Source of the DNA: Amycolatopsis roodepoortensis | Lineage (GTDB): Bacteria > Actinomycetota > Actinomycetes > Mycobacteriales > Pseudonocardiaceae | Assembly: GCF_014873915.1 (NCBI RefSeq) | Contig: NZ_JADBEJ010000004.1 | Coordinates: 248,001-312,000 of the forward strand | DNA length: 64,000 nt | Direction: 5' to 3' | Notes under the pieces: model-generated | What the model was told of the DNA's origin: nothing | Databases searched by the model: none | Seen by the model: the letters and a program-made list of their open reading frames with translations, nothing else | In this document: positions 59,400 to 64,000 of the stretch, piece after piece | Layout of the letters: every line of letters begins with the position of its first letter | How positions within the stretch are numbered: position 1 is the first letter of the stretch | Translations under genes and position numbers: made by a program

Positions 59400-60214
59400 G
59401 CGGTGCCCATCCAGCGGCGGAGACCGCGCGTGACGGTGTCCGCGGGGCGTTCACGCCGACGGGTCCACTTGCCCAGAAAGCGATCGAACGGCGGGACCGC
59501 CGGAGTCAGGTCGTAGTGGACGACGTCGACGGGACGAAGTCCAGCCTTTCGCATACGTCGCCACAACGACCCGGCAGGGAGAGCCCGGATACCGGACTTC
59601 GGCACACAGTGCCGTCGGTCGGCTGAGCGGCCGAGCAAACCCTCGGCCCGGCCCAGCAGTCGAAGAAGTGGCCAGTACACACCCCACTCGAACAGCCGGT
59701 ATGGGCTCAGTGGATTCAGCATGCTGACGAGGACCGTCCCGCCTGGACGCACAACGCGTTCAAGCTCCCGCAAGACAGCGACAAAGTCGCAGTACTCCAG
59801 CACTCCCATCGCGACCACGACATCAAAGCTGGCATCGGGGAACGGCAACGCTTCGGCCACGCCGACCACCAGTTCGACCTCGGCATCCGCCGTGTTACCC
59901 GCGGCCTCGACGATCATCGCCGGCGATCGGTCGACGGCGGTGATCCGGAAATCACCAGGACGAGCATCGAGCACACGCTGAACGAAGACGCCCGGGCCGC
60001 AGCCGACGTCGAGCAGGTCACCACCGGGACATCGGCCCAAGACCTCGAACACGGCATGGAGTCTCGAAGAGAAGTACCGCTGAGGCGGTCCCGACACCTG
60101 ATGCGAGGCGGCGTAGGCGGCCGCGAACGCCGGGTCATCGAACCGGGTCCGGATGTCCGCACAGCCGGAGGCGCTGTCCGGATCGACGTCTCGCGCCTGG
60201 TGGCGAACCTTCAT
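59369..60214 (-). CDS. Class I SAM-dependent methyltransferase
   Basis: A 281-residue methyltransferase with motif I LLDVGCGPGVFVQRVL, acidic strand ITAVDRSPAM, motif IV region FDVVVAMGVLEYC and LRELERVVRPGGTVLVSMLN. The type is the UbiE/Methyltransf_11 group acting on small molecules, perhaps a quinone or lipid. Two tandem operators stand immediately upstream, so it is a member of the BlaI-type regulon. Substrate unknown. Confidence 0.88.
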   Translation of the reverse strand: MKVRHQARDVDPDSASGCADIRTRFDDPAFAAAYAASHQVSGPPQRYFSSRLHAVFEVLGRCPGGDLLDVGCGPGVFVQRVLDARPGDFRITAVDRSPAMIVEAAGNTADAEVELVVGVAEALPFPDASFDVVVAMGVLEYCDFVAVLRELERVVRPGGTVLVSMLNPLSPYRLFEWGVYWPLLRLLGRAEGLLGRSADRRHCVPKSGIRALPAGSLWRRMRKAGLRPVDVVHYDLTPAVPPFDRFLGKWTRRRERPADTVTRGLRRWMGTAYLVVATGVR

Positions 60215-60234
60215 TCCGCCCTCCCCACAGCATC

Positions 60235-60275
60235 AACTATCTTGATTAGTATTCAAACTACTACCCCAGATAGGA
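60235..60275. promoter_or_regulatory. Tandem BlaI-type operators, methyltransferase promoter
   Basis: AACTA-TCTTGAT-TAGTA (60235-60251) and TACTA-CCCCAGA-TAGGA (60259-60275), centres 24 bp apart, each with one deviation. This is the only promoter of the set with two sites. They lie between the methyltransferase (minus) and blaI (plus) genes. Confidence 0.75.
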
Positions 60276-60322
60276 GCAGGACAAGGCGCTCCGCTGCACA
60301 CTGTCTGACTGCCGCCAAGTGG

Positions 60323-60339
60323 TACGATGAGACCTAGTA
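60323..60339. promoter_or_regulatory. BlaI-type operator in front of blaI (autoregulation)
   Basis: TACGA-TGAGACC-TAGTA, one deviation, ending 54 bp before the blaI start. This is the expected place for autoregulation. With the two sites at 60235-60275 it makes three within about 100 bp. Confidence 0.75.
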
Positions 60340-60393
60340 GACAGCGCACGCGATAGCGCCGAACAGGGCCATGACGGCCAACAAGGAGGTCTT

Positions 60394-60753
60394 ATGCGCG
60401 GTCTCGGTGACCTCGAGAGTGCGGTGATGGACATCCTTTGGCGTGCCGACACCCCACTGAAGGTCCGTGAAGTACTCGAGCAACTCGACACCGGCAAGGA
60501 CCTCGCCTACACCACGGTGATGACGGTGCTGGACAACCTGCACCGCAAGCAGTGGGCAGAACGCGAACGGCAGGGAAAGGCGTTCGTCTACCACCCCGCG
60601 CAGAGCCGGGCTCAAGCCGCCGCGAAGTCACTACGGGATGTTTTGAACGAGTCCGGCGACCCCGAAGCGGTCCTTCTCCACTTCGCCACGACGGTGTCCC
60701 CCGAGGAATCAGCGGTGCTGCGCAAGGGCTTGCGCAGAACGGCCCGCGAATGA
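60394..60753 (+). CDS. blaI: BlaI/MecI/CopY-family repressor
   Basis: A 119-residue winged-helix repressor: RGLGDLESAVMDILWRADTP, LKVREVLEQL, LAYTTVMTVLDNLHRKQW and the wing ERERQGKAFVYHPAQSR; a helical dimerisation tail (EESAVLRKGLRRTARE). It is the size of BlaI. ATG with AAGGAGG. It is coupled by ATGA to an M56 protease gene, the BlaI-BlaR arrangement. BlaI-type repressors bind palindromes as dimers and are cut by the M56 partner. The 14 palindromes in this window are its obvious candidate targets. Confidence 0.93.
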   Translation: MRGLGDLESAVMDILWRADTPLKVREVLEQLDTGKDLAYTTVMTVLDNLHRKQWAERERQGKAFVYHPAQSRAQAAAKSLRDVLNESGDPEAVLLHFATTVSPEESAVLRKGLRRTARE

Positions 60754-61706
60754 CCGCGGCTCTGGCGCTCCTGCTGGGCGCGGGCCTGACCGGCTGGTTC
60801 ACGCCTGGCTTGCTGAACAGGATCGATCCGGCCCGTGCAGACCCCCTGGCGCTACTCGTCGCCTGGCTGCTGGCCGCCGTCGGCGTTCTTGCCGCGACCG
60901 TCACGGGAACCGTGCTACTGCTGTCTCCAGGCCACGGTGTCGGCGTCACCGTGATGTCGATCGTCAACGAGTGCCTGGCGGCGATCTCCCACGGCACTCC
61001 CCCGCGCGCCGAGGTCTTCGTGGGCCTGGCAGGTATCGCGCTCGTCTCGCTCTTGACCCTCCGGTTCGCCGTCATCGTCGTGCAATTCGCTCGACGACGT
61101 GCTCGCACCCGTCGACAGCATCTCGAGACCCTGCAAATGGCCGCCCGCTGCGACGACCGCTGTCCCCGGACCTGGTGGCTGGACCACGATGAACCGATGG
61201 CGTTCAGTTATGCCTATCGCCAGGGGGTCATCGTCGCCACCGAAGGTCTCGAACGGCATTTGTCGGCCGCCGAGGTCGCCGCCGTGCTGGCCCACGAGCG
61301 CGCCCATCTGCGCGGCAAGCATCATCACGTGATCACTTGGGTGGACGCACTCGCGAAGGCCCTGCCGTTCCTCCCGCTCTTCCGCCAGGCACCTTCCGCC
61401 GTGCGCGAGCTCGTCGAGCTGGCCGCGGATGTCGCCGCGGTACGCGAACACGGCGCCGAAACGGTGCGCACGGCGCTCCTCAGCGTGGCCGGGCACGGCA
61501 CTCCGGACGGCACCCTGGCCATGGGCGACAGCGGCGTGGAGCTGCGGCTCGCCCTGCTGGCGAACGGCAGCGCACCCGCGGGGCCAGTGAAGCGAACCCT
61601 GTCGTGCGTTGTCGCCGCCGCAACGATGACCACGCTTCCGATGATCACCGGGGCCGGCGTTCTGCTCTCGGTCGCTGTCGTCGCTTGCCCGCTGACCGGA
61701 GCCTGA
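60750..61706 (+). CDS. M56 membrane metalloprotease (BlaR-like, without sensor domain)
   Basis: A 318-residue membrane protein: three N-terminal helices, a cytoplasmic zinc-protease domain with HERAH (His182, Glu183, His186) in AAVLAHERAHLRGKHHH and the downstream acidic helix LVELAADVAAVREHG, then a C-terminal helix (MTTLPMITGAGVLLSVAVVA). Unlike BlaR1/MecR1 it has no penicillin-binding sensor domain, so the inducing signal must be sensed otherwise. It likely cleaves the BlaI protein encoded just before it. ATGA overlap. Confidence 0.9.
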   Translation: MTAALALLLGAGLTGWFTPGLLNRIDPARADPLALLVAWLLAAVGVLAATVTGTVLLLSPGHGVGVTVMSIVNECLAAISHGTPPRAEVFVGLAGIALVSLLTLRFAVIVVQFARRRARTRRQHLETLQMAARCDDRCPRTWWLDHDEPMAFSYAYRQGVIVATEGLERHLSAAEVAAVLAHERAHLRGKHHHVITWVDALAKALPFLPLFRQAPSAVRELVELAADVAAVREHGAETVRTALLSVAGHGTPDGTLAMGDSGVELRLALLANGSAPAGPVKRTLSCVVAAATMTTLPMITGAGVLLSVAVVACPLTGA

Positions 61707-61718
61707 GCGGCATCAGCG

Positions 61719-62159
61719 TCAGGATCGCGCCACCGGCCACGACTGCATCAGCAACTCGGCGTTCCACTGCTGGCGGACCGACAAAGCGGCCATTGCGACG
61801 ATGAGAATCACGACGACGCCACGCCGCCATCGCCGCGGCAACCGGATCTCCAGCCAACGACCGGCGACCAACCCGACGCCGGAGCGGACCAGTACGCAGA
61901 GAACCGCGGCGGCGAGCGGGAAGATCAGCGGGTTGTAGCGGGCAGCAGCAGCCGCGTCCCCGGTCAGCAAGAGGAAAGTCGCCCGTGTACCACCGCACAA
62001 CGGGTCCATGACGCCCAGATAGTGCAGTGGTCCGTGGAGATCGATCGTCGGCACGCCGACCACGCGCAACGTCACCGCCCCCACCAAGAAGACAGCGGCC
62101 GCGATGGTCAGCCCACGATGGCGATCGCGATCCAGGGAGACGAGAACCTGACCGGTCAC
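61719..62159 (-). CDS. DUF2752 membrane protein
   Basis: A 146-residue protein with three or four helices and the DUF2752 signature MDPLCGGTRATFLLLTGDAA followed by AARYNPLIFPL. Function of the family is unknown. GTG start with GGGCGGGA upstream. It converges on the M56 gene with a 12-bp gap. An operator lies 119 bp upstream. Confidence 0.82.
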   Translation of the reverse strand: MTGQVLVSLDRDRHRGLTIAAAVFLVGAVTLRVVGVPTIDLHGPLHYLGVMDPLCGGTRATFLLLTGDAAAAARYNPLIFPLAAAVLCVLVRSGVGLVAGRWLEIRLPRRWRRGVVVILIVAMAALSVRQQWNAELLMQSWPVARS

Positions 62160-62277
62160 AGTCCCGCCCAGGGAAGCGAAGTCGGCAACGGGCGGGTGCG
62201 AACCTGGGGTACAGGAACCAGATCCGCGCCCGCCGCGCCGAAACGAGTGACCAGCAGGGAAACTCGCACGAGTGGAA

Positions 62278-62294
62278 TACTAACCACGATAGTA
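62278..62294. promoter_or_regulatory. BlaI-type operator, DUF2752 gene promoter
   Basis: A perfect TACTA-ACCACGA-TAGTA in the gap between DUF2752 (minus) and the anti-sigma-like gene (plus). The next site is 79 bp away, start to start, so each of the two divergent genes appears to have its own. Confidence 0.75.
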
Positions 62295-62356
62295 CCCGGT
62301 ACGCAATCCCTGCCTCCATGTCACTCGCCAAGCCGATCGCAGACGCCCCAGTGAGC

Positions 62357-62373
62357 TACTAAGGTTTATAGTA
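62357..62373. promoter_or_regulatory. BlaI-type operator, anti-sigma-like gene promoter
   Basis: A perfect TACTA-AGGTTTA-TAGTA, extended to GCTACTA/TAGTAGAGC, ending 31 bp before the start at 62405. Confidence 0.8.
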
Positions 62374-62404
62374 GAGCCCTTGGACCCGGACTCGAGGAGG
62401 CGCG

Positions 62405-62617
62405 ATGGCCGGCTACTGCCCACTCGGCGTCTCGGCGTCGGCTTACCTGATCGACATCCTCGACGAGACCGAACGAGCGGACTTCGAACGCCATATCCGG
62501 TTTTGCCGGAGCTGCCGCCGGGAAGTCGATGACCTGACACCGGTCGTCCAGCTGCTTCAAGCCATGAAGGCCGACATCGCAACGAAGAAGCGGGCCCGCC
62601 CCGCCCGGAGTCCGTAA
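62405..62617 (+). CDS. Small zinc-finger anti-sigma-factor-like protein
   Basis: A 70-residue protein with the ZAS/zf-HC2 pattern: a first Cys5, the helix ASAYLIDILDETERADFERH, and HxxxCxxC as His30, Cys34, Cys37 (HIRFCRSCRRE). The basic tail (KKRARPARSP) has no membrane helix, so it would be a soluble anti-sigma factor that releases its sigma on oxidation or metal stress. No sigma factor gene is next to it. Confidence 0.78.
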   Translation: MAGYCPLGVSASAYLIDILDETERADFERHIRFCRSCRREVDDLTPVVQLLQAMKADIATKKRARPARSP

Positions 62618-62656
62618 GTCCTCCCGAAACGGCAAACGTCACACCGGCGACCTATC

Positions 62657-62673
62657 TACTAGAACCCGTAGTA
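62657..62673. promoter_or_regulatory. BlaI-type operator, VanZ-like gene promoter
   Basis: A perfect TACTA-GAACCCG-TAGTA, ending 42 bp before the VanZ-like GTG. It is the last site found before the window edge. Confidence 0.8.
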
Positions 62674-62715
62674 GTGGCGTCGGCGGGCGATCCAACCCGA
62701 CAGCGAGGAGCGACA

Positions 62716-63285
62716 GTGACGGTCTTCGGCACCCACGTGCCCATTTCGAGCTGGACGCTGGTCGCCCTGGTTGCCGGCTGCTTGCTCAGCCTGCCGTTGG
62801 CCAAGCCGCTCGCGGAACGCACAGGCTGGGGCAGGAACGCCACCCTGACGACGCTCATGCTGCTCGCCGCCAGCCTGGCCATCACCCTGACTCCCGGTGA
62901 AGACTCGGGCGTCTACGAGTTTCACCCCTGCCTGTCCATCGGAACCACGGATCCGATCGACGGGCTCCTGCATTCCGGCGGCGGCCTTGGTGGCACCCTG
63001 CTCAATGCCCTTCTGCTGCTCCCCCTGACCTGTGCGGCAACCCTGGCGACCAGGCGTGTGCTGCCGATGTTGCTCTTCGCGTTCCTGCTTCCCGCGCTCA
63101 TCGAGCCGATGCAGACGCTGATCCCAGGCCGCTACTGCAGCCTGTCCGACCAGGCCGCCAACACGGTCGGCGCCGCGCTAGGCGTGGCGCTCGGCTACCT
63201 GCTGCTCCGGCGAGCGAGCAGGAGTGGATCCGATGGCGCCACGCCCGAACAGTCCCCCGGTCAGGGCCGCCGGGAAGCGCGGTAG
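62716..63285 (+). CDS. VanZ-like membrane protein
   Basis: A 189-residue protein, GTG 62716 with GAGGAGCG upstream (the frame also opens at 62674, next to the operator). Four to five helices and the VanZ-type end: LLPALIEPMQTLIPGRYCSL then SDQAANTVGAALGVALGYLL. VanZ-like proteins are linked to low-level teicoplanin resistance and envelope stress. With the VanW-like protein it is the second glycopeptide-associated family in this regulon. Its tail overlaps the convergent HMA gene by 25 bp. Confidence 0.82.
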   Translation: MTVFGTHVPISSWTLVALVAGCLLSLPLAKPLAERTGWGRNATLTTLMLLAASLAITLTPGEDSGVYEFHPCLSIGTTDPIDGLLHSGGGLGGTLLNALLLLPLTCAATLATRRVLPMLLFAFLLPALIEPMQTLIPGRYCSLSDQAANTVGAALGVALGYLLLRRASRSGSDGATPEQSPGQGRREAR

Positions 63286-63485
63286 CCCAGTCCCTCGATC
63301 GCCTCGACCACGTCCTCGACGCTGCTTCGGTCCGAGTCCAGCTCGACGGTGCTGATTCCCTTCTTCACGGTCGTCTGCGTGCTCAGCACGCCGGGGAGGT
63401 CTTCCAGGGCGTCGTCGACGAGCAAGGCGCAGCTGCCGCAGTGCATGCCGTCGACCTGGAAGATGACCGTCTCGGTCGATGCCAT
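63261..63485 (-). CDS. CopZ-like copper chaperone (HMA domain)
   Basis: A 74-residue ferredoxin-like fold protein with the copper motif GMHCGSC (residues 13-19) in VIFQVDGMHCGSCALLVDDA, and VVEAIEGLGYRASRRP at the end. It binds Cu(I) and passes it to P-type ATPases or target enzymes. The ATG lies 16 bp after the stop of the upstream DsbD-like/cupredoxin gene, so the two form one unit. No BlaI-type site precedes it within the visible sequence. Confidence 0.9.
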   Translation of the reverse strand: MASTETVIFQVDGMHCGSCALLVDDALEDLPGVLSTQTTVKKGISTVELDSDRSSVEDVVEAIEGLGYRASRRP

Positions 63486-63500
63486 GGTGGACTCCTTGAT

Positions 63501-64000
63501 TCAGACGATGGTGATGACGCCGGTGTACATGCCCATGCCGCAGGCGTAATCCAGCCGTCCCGGCTGCAGGACGCCCAGATCGATCCGGGTCTCGCCCCTG
63601 ACCGGCAGAACCTTCTGTTCGTCACGGATGACGAACGACCGAACGCAGCCCTGCGCCCCTTCCGACTTCACCACCAGCGTGGTGGGCACCCCGGATTTCG
63701 CCTGAACGTTCTCCGGGCTGTAGGAGCCGGTGCGCGCGGTGATCACCACGGTCTGCTTCCCGTCCACTGTGGATGCGGCCGCGGTGTCGGCAGCTGCCTC
63801 CGAGCCACCGACGGCTTGGGCGATGCGGCTGGCGGCCAGCGGTGATCCGGCGAGTTCCAAGCCTCCGTTGAGGGTGTAGAAGCCCATCGCCAGCACCACG
63901 AGCCCGGTCACCAGGGCCAGCCTGCCTTGCCACGCCGTCGCGGCCTTGCGGGCGGCGTAGCCGAGGATCGCGAACAGCGGCCCGGTACCGAGCACGAACA
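63501..64000 (-). CDS. DsbD/TauE-like membrane protein with C-terminal cupredoxin domain (partial)
   Basis: The 3' part of a gene that begins beyond the window. The visible residues end a membrane domain (LGTGPLFAILGYAARKA, LALVTGLVVLAMGFYTLNGG) of the sulfite-exporter/DsbD-like type. They continue into a cupredoxin-like domain: GSYSPENVQAKSGVPTTLVV, GCVRSFVIRDEQ and YACGMGMYTG, with two cysteines and a methionine placed to bind copper. It is probably a copper-related redox or transport protein working with the HMA chaperone encoded next. Confidence 0.78.
   Translation of the reverse strand, partial: FVLGTGPLFAILGYAARKAATAWQGRLALVTGLVVLAMGFYTLNGGLELAGSPLAASRIAQAVGGSEAAADTAAASTVDGKQTVVITARTGSYSPENVQAKSGVPTTLVVKSEGAQGCVRSFVIRDEQKVLPVRGETRIDLGVLQPGRLDYACGMGMYTGVITIV

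Noticed and set aside
1..64000. tRNA, rRNA and CRISPR elements
   Set aside because: No cloverleaf with a GGTTCRANNCC arm in an RNA context, no rRNA sequence and no regularly spaced repeats were seen by eye; a covariance-model search could still find a missed tRNA.

Overview
The window is high-GC DNA with many GTG starts, 4-bp stop/start overlaps, luciferase-like flavin/F420 oxidoreductases, mycothiol-type arsenate reductases and DUF2637/DUF2752 proteins. This points to a soil actinomycete, most likely of the Pseudonocardiales (Amycolatopsis-like); the placement is inferred from gene style, not from an rRNA. No rRNA, tRNA or CRISPR array was seen.

Positions 1-14,000 are accessory. They hold a LuxR/AAA regulator, single-gene catabolic enzymes (alpha/beta hydrolase, Gfo/Idh/MocA dehydrogenase, quinone-oxidoreductase-like MDR enzyme), and a luciferase-like enzyme next to a rare 740-residue luciferase-like + FAD-oxidase fusion with a divergent HxlR regulator. 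Between them lie decayed pieces: a LuxR N-terminus, two dehydrogenase fragments and a serine-recombinase C-terminus with an in-frame stop. A DUF2637 transfer-type protein and a Shedu (SduA) anti-phage nuclease follow, which suggests the remains of an integrative element.

Positions 14,390-18,060 are one operon: polar amino-acid ABC transporter (lipoprotein, permease, ATPase) translationally coupled to a class V PLP enzyme.

Positions 18,100-30,800 are an arsenic island with three regulators. It holds an ArsR-ArsN acetyltransferase fusion facing a flavoprotein, an MFS carrier and an ArsO-like monooxygenase; an ArsR facing two tiny cysteine-rich proteins, an M28 peptidase-like protein and an unknown protein; and ArsR facing two mycothiol-type ArsC enzymes, ACR3 and another ArsO-like flavoprotein. 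Adjacent cysteine pairs recur in proteins of different families across the island. A nuclease-like protein of unknown role is embedded in it. Positions 30,800-33,460 hold an unknown protein convergent with a DUF488 protein, and a frameshifted hydrolase.

Positions 33,490-64,000 are the most remarkable part. A complex-I-like membrane arm (nuoA, a cofactor-less NuoB/NuoD-like fusion with a His-rich linker, nuoH-J-K-L-M-N), a VanW protein, cytochrome aa3 oxidase subunit I, a multicopper oxidase, CcdA, a complete System I cytochrome c maturation operon (ccmABCDEFH-I-G), Lgt-like and Lnt lipoprotein enzymes, an M23 peptidase, a methyltransferase, a BlaI repressor with an M56 membrane protease, DUF2752, an orphan anti-sigma factor and a VanZ-like protein are punctuated by 14 copies of one palindrome, TACTA-N7-TAGTA, one or two at almost every promoter. 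The simplest reading is that BlaI with its M56 protease partner runs the whole 30-kb block as one inducible respiratory and cell-envelope regulon. Copper runs through it (multicopper oxidase, cupredoxin-tailed DsbD-like protein, HMA copper chaperone, CsoR-like tandem operators).
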